From contig CM055868.1 of NCBI GenBank assembly GCA_029582165.1, positions 24,582,891 to 24,646,890 of the forward strand: DNA of 64,000 nucleotides. The letters are read 5' to 3'. Under the pieces are notes generated by a model that searched no databases, had not been told where the DNA came from, and worked only from the letters and a program-made list of their open reading frames with translations. The DNA is from Portulaca oleracea (lineage: Eukaryota > Streptophyta > Magnoliopsida > Caryophyllales > Portulacaceae). Shown piece by piece: positions 13,154-28,100 of the stretch. Each line of letters starts with the position of its first letter. Position 1 is the first letter of the stretch. The position numbers and the translations under genes are program-made.

Positions 13154-16100
13154 CATAATCATAATAATATAAATTCAATCTAATTTTTGTTTCTAATTAG
13201 TGATTACAAAAAGGACATTGCGATCTATGTACATATACTTTTATTAGTATGTTTCTGGAACCATATAACTCAAATTATTATTAAACATATTTGTTTTATG
13301 AAAATATATGAATAATGATTGCACAACTTTTTCCAATGACATTAATTATTAAAATATTGATTCATAGTTACTATATTTTAGTCTTAAAAATGATTTTTGG
13401 TAAATGAATAAAAGCTATACTGTGCATCTCACGTGTCATGAAAAACTTGTTAAATAGTCAATAATAGAATGATAGACCTAATTTTCCTCTTCAAGATAAT
13501 AAAATTGATCTCATATTCCCTGGAAGTCTGGAACGAAGCCACACAAAGGAGCTGCTTGTATTTAAGGAGCCATTGTTGAGGTAAGATCACCTCATCCGTC
13601 TTAGAAGGTGATGTAGAGGATGTAGAGAAAGGAACTCTTTAGTGTCTTAAAATGAGAAGAAAAACCTTCGTCCATCTTAGAAGGTGATGCAGTGTATGTT
13701 TCAGCTGTTTTGCTGACTTGAAGATTTGTATTCTTTACAGAGGGGGAGTTAGTTAACATGTCTGTCTCTCAACTTTTGAACTCTAAAATTGCATGGCTGC
13801 CTAACCTTTCTTGATGAGTGATGACGCATTCACATGGACCAGATCCTTGAGAATTCACTGGACTTTGATTCATTGGGATTCATTTCTGACCAAAGTAACG
13901 CTTTTTCTTTGTATCTAGCTGTGTTCTAGTGCTTTAGACCTCTTTACATGGAAAGCAATTCATGTTTTTCTTGCCTTCATGTATTTGGCTGAATTCAAAA
14001 ATTGTTTTTGAACAATGCACACTGGAGTTTGAGCAAATCTAGGATCAATTCCGGGCTGAGGCCTACAAAAATATTAAATTGATGGCCATCTTGCATCAGC
14101 CCACAAAATATAAAATTGATAGCCGTCTTGCAAAATATCTCAAGTCAAATTTCTTTTGAAATCCTAGTGTATTTTTGTCTAGTTCGAAATGAATAGGAAA
14201 ACTACATTGTTTAACGAAATTATATTATCCTTCATCATTTGCTCCTATTCAATTTATGGTTGACTTTGCTTCTTCACCTTGTAGATCGGAGAGGAGCTTG
14301 GAGATATTTATGACTACGTGGCCCCTTGTTTTCCTCCAAGGTCAGGGTTAATGACAATTCTACTTTTTTTTTTTTTTTCTATTGTTTGCTTACTCAAGTT
14401 ATTAATACCTTCATGTTTATTACATGATTAATTGGCTGATGTTCTTTGTTTGCAATGTCTAATGTAACTATGGGAAGAGGACTGGGAATATGAATAGAAA
14501 CTTTGAACACAAGCAGAAAATAGCACTTAAAGTCATATTGTTTTAATTTGAACTCAGACATCTGAGGTTGTGCTTTGTGAATCTGTGGCAAGCTGAATTC
14601 AAATTACTTGTACTCGCAGTTACGTTGTCAAGTATCAGCAGTCATTTTGAAATGGCAACCTTGTTTAAAGGCTGACACTATTTTATGTAAAATGAAAATG
14701 GAAAACAACCAAGTAGTTATCCTATAAGGCATTGTCAGTCTGGATAATCAATTTAGCCTCTCCAAGAGTAGCGATGCTTCTTGAGTTAAGATTGCCTGCA
14801 TTTGGATCTCCCTAAACCCCATGAGAATGAGACCCACACTAGGAGTTGATGTTGTTTTATTATGATATTATCTCTCAAACTTGCAATGACTAGATGAACA
14901 GTTTCCAAGGGATAAGAGATAAAATGTTTACGGGTCAAAGGGTTTATTTAATATCCTTTCATTCTATTCATTGCTTTTGCTTCTTGTTTATGATGTCATT
15001 CTGACCCTACCTGTGATCATTGCCCGTTGGAACTCAGGTTATGTATTCCTACTAGTTGCGGTGTTGTTTATTGCTATAATATAAGTTCAAATGATGAATA
15101 GGAATGTTTTGACAGCTCTCCTGGATAAATAAATAAAATGAAAAAGGTTGTGTTAATCCTGTCTGCTGTTGCATTTATCTTCATCTGTCCAAATCCCCCT
15201 TCCTCTGAAACGCAGATTTGGATATATCCTGCATGCCTTGTTTTACATGGGGTCTCTTCAGAATTTAATGCATGTTTGTGTTTTGATGGCAGATATGAAA
15301 TATTCCAACTCATGGTCAATTTATACACAGAGCGATTTGTTCAAATGCTTAGATTGCTCAGTGACAAGGCAAATGAACTTACCAACATAGAGATTTTGAA
15401 GGTACTTTATTGAAATCTGCTCGACATGGGGTACTCAGTTTTATTTACAGAAAAATAAAATAAATTCGGTACCTGTTATTTTTAAGCTGTTATTAAGGTA
15501 GGTTAGCATGAAGACTACTGGACAGGAAGTAGGACAGTCAAGACTTACGCAAACTTGCCTCTACCATGAAATTTGTTCGATGATATTCTTCGAAGACCCA
15601 GAAAAAAGTTGATAACCCAAAATAGGTAAACGAAAGTATTAACATATTTAGATGTAAGATAAAAGAGATGAACATAATGGGTATGATGGAACATCGATGG
15701 ACAGGACTGGAAGGCATAACAAAACTTGGTAAACCTGGCACTATGTAGCAGAAAACACAATAGTGGTCTTTGGGGAAGGGGACAGATAAAGCTATTACTA
15801 AGAGGAGTGTGTTTTCCAGAGACATAATGAGCAACTGTTGGCAACTGTTTGTATCTGGCAGAACGTCAGATACAGATCCTTATCCTGTGATATGGTAAGA
15901 TGTAGAGGTTTCTTCAAAGCAGTGGCATTCATGGTGGTTGGAAAGAGAGAGTGAAGTGAGTGGAGAAATCGAAAGAGATAGTTTGTGCTCCCCAAAGCCG
16001 GCTCTTGGTAGGTATGGTGATTTACTGTGGTAGCACGACCCAGGTAAACTTGTGGAGAGTAGACAGATGAGTGGGTGATTAGCGTTGGTGTCATGGCAGT

Positions 16101-19100
16101 AGGGATTTTTGAAAAAAAATACAAATTAAAGTGTAAGGGATGTATCTTGAATCACCACTGCAGCAGGTATTGCGGATCTGTCAAATAGAAAAAAATTTGA
16201 GGCACTTAACTCTCATCTAGCTCTTTTAATATGCAAAAGTCGTCGATACCCATCGTCTGGTATTTTGTGTTTTTCTCATCAATCTAATGCTTTGTTATTT
16301 TCCTTTTAAGACTGACATTGATGTGGTTCATTTCCTTTTGCTAGGTGACTGGTTGGGTGGTAGAATACCAAGAGAACCTGATGGGTCTTGGAGTGGATGA
16401 CTCGCTAGCACAAGTTTGCTCTGAGAGTGGTGCCATGGATCCTTTGATGAATGCATATGTAGAAAGGATGCAAGCTACAACTAGAGTAAGTGAATTTTCA
16501 CCATATAATTTGTATTTTTATTGTCAGGCACGTATTGCCTTTTGTAGTCAAAGCTAAATTTATTCCCTTGTTTCTAGAAATGGTTCTTGAATATCCTGGA
16601 GAATGACAAGACGCAACCACCAAAAAGAACAGAAGAGGGAAAGCTGTACACGCCTGCTGCAGTGGACTTGTTCAGAATTCTCGGTGAGCAAGTGCAGATT
16701 GTCCGTGAAAATAGCACTGATGTGATGCTTTACAGGATTGCATTGGCCATTATTCAGGCAAGTTCAGCAGCATAAAGAAAGTAGTGAATAGTTGGAAAAG
16801 TAATGTTGTAGTATAATATTTCGTCTAGACTTGGTATGTACCATTTGCTGTTTTGTGCAGCTTAATTTTTGCATTATAGGCCCACTTCTAGAGCATAGTA
16901 CTCGTGTTGCTTTGCTTCGCTATACTTTTTATTCTTATTCCTTAGTGACTGAATGATATGCTGTATGTTCATGCTGTTACCAAGACTTCATTCTTCATAC
17001 CCTAACCTTATATGTACCGACATGAAGGTCTTCTTTTGTCAATATGATTTGTTCTTTCTGTCGATCTTGATGCCTATGTTTGTAGTTTGACTAGACAAAA
17101 GGTTTTACATGCATCTTTTTATCTAGGTAGTTGAGGTGGATGTGTTCACATGTTTGTTCATTTTGTGTGTTGATGTGCTTCAATCGGTTGCTTTATTATC
17201 TAAGTGTGGTGTTCTTCCCCGCTCCGTACCGTTCTATTTCAGGTAATGAATGATTTTCAAGCAGCTGAAAGAAAGAGGCTTGAAGAACCAGCTTCAGAAA
17301 TTGGTCTGGAACCTTTGTGCGCTATGGTTTGTGAACCCCAAGAATTCTGCAGAGTTGTCTCCAATATTTGTTGGAGAACCATATTTAAATCTTATTTGCT
17401 ATTAAAAATTGTGTTACACAGATCAATAATAATCTGCGTTGTTATGACCTTGCAATGGAGCTCAGCAATAGTACACTTGAAGCTTTGCCGCCAAACTACG
17501 CGGAGCAGGTAACCTGTTTTATTTTATTTCATTATTTTATTTTTTTTAAGTGCATTTGTGATGTCTATCTTGTTATTAAGAAAATGGAAAAAACATATGT
17601 TTTTGTGTCATGATAATTTGTGAACACTTTCATATCAATTTGATTTGTTTTCTCTGTTGGCAATGAACAGGTTAATTTTGAGGACACTTGCAAAGGTTTT
17701 CTGGAGGTTGCAAAGGTGCGACAGATCATGTAGCACGTATCCTGCATGCGATGATGAAAGCTATATATCTTCATGTTATCTATTCCTAGCCTTTTTTCCC
17801 TGAATGAAAAATTTGAAGTCGAATTCATACCACACCAAGGGTGTATCACACATTTTGCATGTAGGATAGGAGCAATACAAAAATCGTTGTCTGCTTAACC
17901 CTTCTTGAATACTCTTTCTCTACAAAATCCAAAAAGTTAAACTTGTGGTTCTATAGAAAGTATTTGCTTCATAGTTTAAGTTATAACTTGTGTTACAGTG
18001 GTAAACTAATCATTTCCATATCTCAAGAATTGAATTATTTTCTAGCCTTCTCCAAGCTGCCAGCTCTTCTTTGACATTCAGAGGTGACATCAAACTAATC
18101 CGTTATTGAGAATAAAAAATGCCAAAGCAAAAAACTCAATGACAATGAACAATGAATCTAAGCTGTTGGTGGCTGACATGATTCATAAAAGTAGAAATCA
18201 CTACCAGTAATACTGCTAGACAGCAAAATTACGCACTTGTTTTTATAAGAATCTGTCAGTAATGTGGTAATTACTGTTTCATGCTTTTAGGAAGCTGTGC
18301 ATCAAACAGTGACTGTGATATTTGAAGATCCAGGTGTTCAAGAGTTGCTGGTTAAGCTCTATGACAAAGGTAATTTTGAGTTCTAATTAAGTTCATCCTA
18401 ACAAATACTTTGGCAATCCAGGTGGAAGCTAAAATTTCATATTTACTATTGTTTTTGATTTCCATATTCTTATTCTCAACTGTAAGTCAAATGATTCCAT
18501 GTAAAGTTGGCTCACTGGCGCTTGCAATTTCAGAAAGGTGCTCGTATTTGCTGGTTGCCAGGGTATCTATGTAGTATTTGTAAGTTTAAGATATCCTTAC
18601 TCAATTCTAAGTAGATCTAGAAAACATTGGCCCCACCCAAAAACCTGACCAAACCCGCCTGAAAGTTCTGGGCTCTAAACATGATTTTTTTTTTCCCCGA
18701 CTTGATCCCTAAAGAACCGAATCTTGAAAACCTGCAAATTGGCAGGTTCAGCCTGACGTGAACCTGAAACCACTTGACCCGGTTACACAAGGCAACAAAA
18801 AAGATAATTTTGTGCCATTCTTATGTTCTTGTACTATTATTATGTCATTACATGTTTGTACTTTATGTCATGAGACAAAAAATGGTCCCGCATTGGAAGA
18901 GGAAATGGGGGTTCCTGGGTTTATAAACATGGGGGTTGTACACCCTATTAAGACCTTTTTGGGAGTGACTAATGGCTCCCCTGAAGGGGAGATCAATGAG
19001 GATATTACACATCAGGTTAAAGTTGGTTGCCAAAAGTCGAAAGCAGTTTTAGAAGTGCTGTTTGATAAGAGAATACCTCTTAATCTTAAAGGTGAGGTGC

Positions 19101-22100
19101 ACCATAGGATAATTAGACCAACAATACTCTATGGCGCAGAGTGTTGGCCAATCAAGACGATACATCACCAGAAGTTGAATGTGGTTGAGATGAGGATGGC
19201 TCGATGGATTTGTGGTTACACCAGGTACGATGGGATTAGAAATGTCGTTTGTCGAGATAAACTAGGGCTTGTGCCTATCGATGATAAGTTGAGAGAGAGA
19301 AGACTAAGATAGTTTGGGCATGTATGTAGGAGAAACGAGGATGTCCCTGTTAGGAGGTGCGAAGGGATTAGGAGACCTCATAGGTGTCAGGGATGTGGGC
19401 GACCTAAGAAGTCTGTGAGAAAAGTGATTAAAGCGGATCTGAGCCATCTAGGCCTAGCGGAGGACCTGGCATTAGATAGGGAGCTGTGGCGCAACAATAT
19501 TAAGGCTGTAGGGTAAGCATTGATGGTCGGGTATATGCTTTCTTTTGGTTTCTTGTTCTGTGGCCTCTACTTATCATTTGTCCAGGTACATCCAGCTCTT
19601 CTGTGGCTATATGGTGTTAGGATACTCAGAGCGTTGTTAGCAGACAAACAATAATAAGGGCAAAAAGCCAAAAATAAATAAAGATTCGACACAAGGAATT
19701 AACGTGGAAAAACCCAAACTAGGAAAAAACTACGAATGATGCACTATCAGAGGATTACAACAGTGTTTCAAAGATTCGCAGACCTCCACATTCTCTCATA
19801 ACCTTCTTTGACTTACAGCCTCATAACTCAACACTCACAGTTGAGCCTTATACAACTCCCTCAGGAACACAGAGATTGTAGGTCAATATCTTGTGGTCAA
19901 ATGAAACACGCTCAATTGCATACAAATAAGCCTAACACCAAGGCTCTATTTATAGAACAAGACTACAATATAATACTAGGGTTAATAATGATAGTAACCT
20001 TCCAAAAACCATGTGTTTCCTAATAGTTTGATACTATATTCCAAAGCAATATTATATTTCCATGTGATTGCCCCATCACGATTTGGTAACAATATACTAT
20101 TTTTATTTTATATAATATCTTTCTGTATTGAACACAATCTTGGAAGAATCTCCAATGTTATATGAAACTTGCCCATCAAGCGCAATTTTGACTTTCCAAA
20201 ATTCATCCCACCAAAATAATAATTTGGGCTCCACACAATTAACTCGACAATCTCCCACTTGAAGACCAAATTGTAGCCTTCGTCGCTCATGACCACCACT
20301 CGTCCTCGAATCCTCTTAGTCAATCGACGTCGATCTTTTTTCAACAAAGATCAATAGAGGTTTCAATTGACCTTCCATCAACTCCTCTTTTATCAGCAGG
20401 CTCCCACTTGAACTGATCACGCCCAGCAATTTCAACACATGCATCCTCGTCAACAACTTAGGGGAATAATGGATTGGATTTTTACCTCGTGTTGAACTTG
20501 TCGAATTCCCATGTAGGTTAGATGTGTTCTTCGGCTAACCATCCGTTCTCGTAGCCTTGAGTAGAAACCTCCTCCTTTCTAGTACCCTTCTCTCATCAGA
20601 GATGCTAACACGCCTTTGAGGTGCATGAACAGGCATGTTAGAGTTATCAATGACAGAATATAGCTTCTCCTCCTTCCTGCCATTTGCAATTATCAGAGAT
20701 CCTTTTTGTTACCCTCTAATGGCCATCCCAAATCTCGTCGTGAACTCCTCCTCATCCAGTTGAGCCACAGATACAAGGTTCTTAGTCAGACATGGGATAT
20801 ACCGATCATTCTTCAACCTCCAAGTCATACCCTTAGAAGTTTTAACTTTTAAAGTTCACATCACTTCTTTCTAGCACCTTTAGGTTGTGACCTTTTGCAA
20901 ACCTAACCCTGCCAAACTTCCCACTCACAATATTACTAAATGCCCCCCTGCTAGACGAAGAGTGAAACGATACACTCGAATCTATCACTCAACTCCTTTT
21001 TGACTCGTCAACACTGAAAGTGAGGGCATCACCCAAATCCTCAGCAGAATTTACAAAGTAATGGTCATTATAACTGTTCTTCTTAGGTTTAGGGCGATCC
21101 CTATGAAAATGATCTCTATCACCACAGTTCCAACACAATACGTGCTCCTTGTTTCAGCCTTTGGATTTAGATCGACCCCAACCTGAGTTCCTAGTGTTCC
21201 TCCTACCCCTGAGAACCAAAGCAATCCCCAAAGACTCAGACACATCAGAATCTGTCCTACGGATCCTTTCATTCAGGACAAAGTCTCTAATTTCCCCAAA
21301 CTTTAGTTTCTCATCTTTCTTAACGGAAGATATTACAAAAGTCACAAAATTATCCCAAGACTTAGGTAGTTTAGCCAATAGTATATTAGCATTTATATTG
21401 TCATCAAAACTTAATCACACAGCGGTCATTTTTGATAGTATCACATTCAACTAATTTATACTATCCCATATCACCAGACTCATGAATCTTAAATTCAAAC
21501 AAACGACACAACACATATACCTTGTTCATCGCTGAAGGTTTCTCATAAGTGTTTTGCAGGCCTCCAACAGCCCTTTCGTCGTTTTCTGATCTTTGACGTT
21601 GAAAGCCATGTTCTGAGCTAACCATCAAGCTCTTCCCTATCCTTTGGTTCCATCTGTTCTTATTTTCACCCATCACTAGATGCAACTTTTGCTAGCGAAA
21701 CACATCCTAAACGCGCATCCTCCACCATGCGCATTCTTTCCCATCGAACTCCGGAATCTTGACAATTGAGCCTGCCATTTCTTATTAGTCTACAGATCAA
21801 CCACGCTCCAACCAAAGCTTTGATATCAGTTGTTAGAATACTCAGGGCGTTGTTAGCAGACAAACAAAAATAAGGGCAAAAGTAAATAAAGATTCGACAC
21901 GAGGAATTAATGTGGAAAAACCAAAACCGGGAAAAAACCACGAACGATGCACTATCAGAGGATTACAATAGTGCTTTAAAGATTCCTAGATCTCCACAAT
22001 CTCTCACAACCTTCCTAGAGTTATAACCTGAGAACTCAACACTCATAGCTGAGCCTCACTGAGGCTCAGTAATACAGAGATACAGGTCAATCTCTTGTGG

Positions 22101-25100
22101 TCAGATGAAACACACTCAATTGCATACAAATATGCCTAACACCAAGGGTCTATTTATAGTACAAGACCACAATATAATACTATGGTTAATAATAGTATTA
22201 ACCTTCCAAAAACCATGTGTTTCCTAATAATTTGATACTATATTCCAAAGCAATATTATATTTCCATGTGATTGCCCCATCACAATTTTGTAACAATATA
22301 ATATTTTCCACTTTATATAATATCTTTCCTCAATGAACACAATCTTGGAAAAATCTTTAATATTATATGAAACTTGCCCATCAAGCGCAAGTTTGGCTTT
22401 CCTAAATTCATTCCACCAAAATAATAATTTGGGCTCCACATAATTAACCCAATGCATGGAACACATAGGTATATCTCTCCTACTTCCACAACCTGAACCT
22501 TCTTTGTTTCCTGATCTTTCACTCTTTTTCTTTTTTCAAAGGCTTAAATGGTTTTAAAAACAAGTTTTTTTTAAAACGTTTTCTATGGATTTGTCGAAAT
22601 CAGCCTCGCTATGAACTTCAATTCATGGGGGGAATGCAACCTACATCTGAATCCCTCAGACCGCGCTCAAGCGTGTTTTCCCTGGGTGTTTGTTGTTGTT
22701 GTTGTTGTTATTATTGTTGTAATGGCCCCTGTGACAAGTGGTATCATAGCTGACCTAGACCTGACCCTGATGTCTTGCCAAGCACCCCAATGGTGTTGGG
22801 TAGGCGGGGGGCCCATTTGTGATGATTGCGTCATAGGGTTGGGTGGGAGAGAATGTCATGGGACAAAAGAAGGTCCCATAGTAGATGAGGAATTGGGGGC
22901 TCTTGGGTTTATGAACACAAGCGTTATACACCCTATTAAGACGTCTTTTGGGGAAGAGGGTGATGGCCCTGCGACATTTATCTCTCCTAGTAATATATCC
23001 ACTAAGCCATGACATTTTAAGAGAGTTTATATACTCCTTATACCTTATCCTTATTGATAACCTTGGCGAATAACAAGACAAAAATATTTAGACACATGAA
23101 GGTGGGAAAGAGAAGCGAAAACCATTGAAATGTCAATTTTCGCTTCTCTTTTTGCTTCTTAGTAGTGTTTGAGTGGCTTTGAGTATTTATGCTCATGGAA
23201 TTGGGATTTAGAGAAGATATAGGAGGGGATGTGTGTAATTGAGGATAGGTGGAGCTCATTGAATGAAACTCTTTAAGTTCGCAAGAAAAGGTGATTCTTC
23301 TTGTGGGCTCAGTTCATCACAAATATCAACCGGTCTTGTCGATGACTTTGAGATTGATGAACAAGTATCGTTCTACTAAAGATAGTTGCATTAGAGACGG
23401 ATTTGACGTGGGTTTGGAATTTGTTTATGATTTTTTTTTAAATATTAATAATAAATGTCATAAGGAAATATATGATGTGTTTGGTCAAAAATTAAAATCA
23501 ATAGAAATTTAGGAGATATAAGCATACTACAATTAATCAGACCTTTTTCAGTAAAGACTGAAGGGAATTTTAGTATTCTATTTTATCTTTTTGTAAGATT
23601 TTAATGATCGGCCATTCGTTCTATTTGTTTGTGCTTTCAGCAAGTATGCAAGGCTCAAAGAATTTAATGTCTTAATATTTTTGCTAACTAGTTCATGAGT
23701 AACATTTTTAAGATTGATTCATTAAGTGATTTTTCAATGTTGTAAATTGTTACTCTAAATGAAATAACCAAAAATAATTTAATTCGATATACAACAATCA
23801 TTAGATCTCTTGAGCATTAGACTACTAGTGCAATTCTAGTCTTAGTTTAAAAAAGTATGCTTCGTGCACGCCTGGGCTCAAAAAAGTCTACAGCCAAACT
23901 GTTGCACCACGATAGGAAAAGTTTGTGCTTTTTGGTATTTCAAACCATAGTCAAAAACTGTTGTCTTACAAGGACATCAACCCCTCTTGTCTCTCTCTCT
24001 TCCCCCTAGCCCAAAAGAATGCAAAGCATTAACTATTTTTCATAGTTATAAAAAATTCTTGTCACTTCTTTGATGAAATATCAAACTCATTTTCAAAAAC
24101 ATTATGGTTTGGGAATGATATTAAGCTTAGTGTAAGTGCACTTCGCATCCAAAATGTCTGTGTCTTCGTGTTTAAGCCCCCTCTCTGGCTCTAGGACTGT
24201 TTGCGCTTTTGTGCAGCTCGAGCTTTTTAATCTAAATGAAGCTTAAATATTTTTAAATTTATCATCATGAGAATTTAATGATACATTCAGTATATATTGA
24301 ACAAATTCGAGTATCTAGATATAATTTTCTCATTAGGAGGATATAAATTGCTGTTACAACCCCAAAAGCTTGACCCTAACCGAAATAACCCGTATTGTAA
24401 CGCCCCAACCTAGGGTGGCTAGGCACGTCACTGCCGTGGGGTCCTCCTTGGACGCCCACAAGGCTACCTAAACTCCAAACCATAATTATTCCCAAACATC
24501 ATAAAACTCACATTTAGGTCGTAGGAGTCAATCTAAAACATACCAATCCATACATACTTACATTCAACAAAGTGTACATGTTTACACACAAAATACATCC
24601 ATACTATATTTAACAACATATCCGATATAAAAAACATAACTTCAAGCCTCCTTCCTAGCCTTAACTCCAAAAACTTCAAGAGCTAGTCGCTTAAGGTACC
24701 TTCCTGCCCTTTCGCTTTCAAAACCTGAAAAAAGGTGAGGTCATGAGCTCCCCGAGCCCAGCGAATAATCCTTATCTCCCCCGTTGTTACACTTTGCACA
24801 TTAACAGAAACACATAAGCACACTATCCTATATATATACCATTACTTTCTAAAAAGCAACAAACATAGGGAAGTGACAAAGGGATCTATATCAAAGAATC
24901 ACCATAAGTTCATATAACTCATACATGCATATCACATAATTTACACAAACTACAACATTCTTATCACAATCACATCACATTTCATAATCAAAGTCACACA
25001 TATCGCAATCTTCCCATTTCGGAAAGCTTAGCATAAATCACAACATTACACAATTTTCTCAATTAATCGAAGTAACTTGATGTAGGGGAACTCAATTTAT

Positions 25101-28100
25101 AACTCACTTAATGGACTAGCACCTATATATCACAAGGGTCACAAACACATCCTGGTGAACCAGGGACCCATCGTTCTAGAGCGCAGATATTCTCAATTCA
25201 CAAACTATGTGGTCACATTCACATCTTAGCGGACCGGGCAAAGCCCACTCAAGGTACCAACTAGGGACTCACATAGATCCAAAACAAACAGGCCGAAAAT
25301 CACATCCTGGTACCCACCAGGCGACCTGACACAAAGACACTACTACTATGGCCATAGTCCTAGAACGACACATAAGCAATAGCCCAAAGCAAGACACAAA
25401 TCTCATTCCCCGACTTAGTTTAATCACACCATTAACAAGACAAACACAAGTCATTCCTTCTCTTGAAGGTAAGCAAATCATAATAATCAACAAGATAAAC
25501 ATCCAACAAGGCACAATATATAGCATGCATCATAATATTTGACATACTTACTGATTTCAAGACCTAATACATGTTATTTTCACAATTGCTAACTCCACTT
25601 AGCACACAAACAAACCCAATTTGTACCAATTAAGCATATACATACAAAACTCCATAACTCTCAAAATAAATATCCTAAATTCTTGAAATCTTAAACACAC
25701 TTAGCATATACCATATAGAATTTACAGTAAAATTTAGAGACATAAAATATAAATACATAATTCACGAAAAATCACACAATTTCATCAAATTTGAACTGAA
25801 AACAGAGCAGTTTCACTCTAAAAATTATATCTCATAGAATGAAACTCCAAAATTCATGAAACTTTACCACAAGCTGTCTAATAGCATGCCGAACATACAG
25901 TAAAAATTTCGTTCAATTTGGACTTGCCAATAATTCTAGAAAAATAAAACAGTGATACAGCCCCTGGTTATACGAATTTGTCTACTAATTTTCATCCATA
26001 AATTTGTTCTCCAAACCCTAAAATTCAAGAAACAACCACAATCCAACAACATGTAAACTCAGATTCACAACCAAAACATCAAACTTCATCAATTTCATAT
26101 ACTTCACAATTCAACACATGCAAATTAAGGGTGAGTTTCTAACAATTTCAATTAGAGTTTTCTACTCTTTTAAACCCTGAAAACAACTCAAATTCATGCA
26201 ATTCAATTCCAAATTCGAGTATAAATCATAATCAAAATCTTTCCCTATCAATTTTAATCAAAGAAAGACAAGAATTACTCACCAAAATAAAAGGAAGAAC
26301 ACAAGATTCGTAGGTCTCTGATTCTGGGCTATAACTCAAGCTAGGGATATCAAAACGACAATCACACCGTTGGATATGAAGAGGAGAGTGTCAGGAACAA
26401 CATACTAAAATTTGAAGTCGATCGGAGGTCGTTTGGTCGTCGATCGGAGCCAAAAACCGGACTGCTCTGCTCTCCCCTTCTTCTTTCTCTCTCTAAATTG
26501 TGGGTGTTGTGTGTGTGTGAGTGTGTTAGGCGTGCAACACCTCAAAACTCCCTCCCCAAAATGTAATTATTTTACTCTCCTTTTTCCTATTCTTTTCCCT
26601 TTTTCTTATTCACTCTTTTTTTTTCCCAACATCTAATTAGTAACAAGTAAACTAATTAATAGTACAAGAACTAACACAAATTAAAAATAAAATAACACAT
26701 CAAAATATCACACAGAAATAATTTAAACACTTAAAATAAACCACAACATCAAAGTTAGTCAGTTAAAAAAAAGTGGGGTGTTACACGTATTTACTTGAAA
26801 CCTAAATACAACCAGCCTTTATTTAACCGGCCCACCCGGATTCATAGCTCTAATTCTATGGTTTAAGGCAAACGATTACCATGGCCCTATTATGATGATA
26901 AGGCATATGCAGTTTTAATACATAATTGCATTTTACATTGTGTGTAAAATGTAGACGCTGTATTTATGGAGAGTGGTCAATTCTTGCTAGTGAAACATCC
27001 TAGTGCAACATGATTCCATCCAAATTTGCCTTCAATTGGGATCCTGAACAATTTAACATTAGCAACAGGAGCACCTCATAGTTCTCTCTACTACGATTAC
27101 CCAGTGGTAGGAATGTGACGAGCTATGGCATTGTGCCTGCAAGCTCTTCCCTTGGTGGATGAGGGGTGTAAAGTGCAAGTTAGAAAAATATATTTTTTTA
27201 ATCACCAGGAAAGGGTGGTGGGAAGGGTATTATATCATTGAACAATCAATGTACACATGCATGTCTTCTGTCACCAGTTCACAAATCGAATCTGGTACCC
27301 TTCCTCCCATATCCTGTCTATCTGATGGGTAGGATAGGTTGGAATTGAACGATTGCAGGAGCAACCAAATTACACTATCTCTTAACAAAATTTCAAAGCA
27401 ACAGAATCAAATTCTGTCAACAAACTGTGAAAGTTTGCTATCGAAAAATTCAAGAAACAAGTTGAGAATGGTCTTATTTTTCGGCTTTGAGATGTGTGTT
27501 CATGAGTCTACTTCAACTTTACTTTGTCTGAACCCATGTTCCCAGGTATGTTAAATCAAATAAACATGCTGCCACTTCCTCTGCTTCATTGAATCCATCC
27601 CCTGTTTAATCCAGCCTATAGCTATATTGCTTCTATGGTTTTGTCGAACAAATCCCCAAAATTAACACAAGTTAGGAAATAATTGTTAGGGAGGAAAGCT
27701 ATCAGAGAAAGGTAAAGATATCTGAAAGGTCTGAGGCTCAAGGGTTGAGGTCAATGATGTCTTTGGCATGTCCCATGGCCTATTAGTAGCTAAATGTTGA
27801 CAGAACTAGTTGGAAGCATAGGGGAAGGCGATTGAGAATAGTGGCTTCGAGAAAGACAGGGAAAAGCTGAGGTTTCAGGTTTGTTGAGCAAGTGAAAGGA
27901 TATGGATGGGTATCGGGGTCAGGGGTGGCTGCTGCCAGGCTCGCGAATCAGACTCAAGCACTGTAGTGGCCTGAGTTTTTTTTTCTTTTTTTTTTCCTTG
28001 GGAATGCCCACGGGGGGGGGGGGGGTTAACGATGTCCTGATGCATGGGTGAATCTATTGGGGGACTCGTCCATGGCCAACAAACACTATTCTGAGCCATG

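Larger units (their letters stand above)
19615..22456 (-). mobile_element. Ty1/copia element, internally deleted, with both LTRs
   Basis: Two direct repeats of about 630 bp (19615-20249 and 21831-22456) bracket only 1.6 kb of internal sequence. On the minus strand the right repeat is the 5' LTR and is followed by a primer-binding-like TGATATCAAAGC (21826-21815). The left repeat is the 3' LTR and is preceded by AAGTGGGAGAT, the usual copia polypurine tract. The internal region keeps gag and the start of protease; integrase, RT and RNase H are missing. Clear target duplications were not found. Confidence 0.88.

Noticed and set aside
22224..22522. Minus-strand ORFs near the copia right LTR
   Set aside because: They lie mostly inside the LTR, and a similar frame exists in the partner LTR (20108-20347), so they reflect LTR sequence only.
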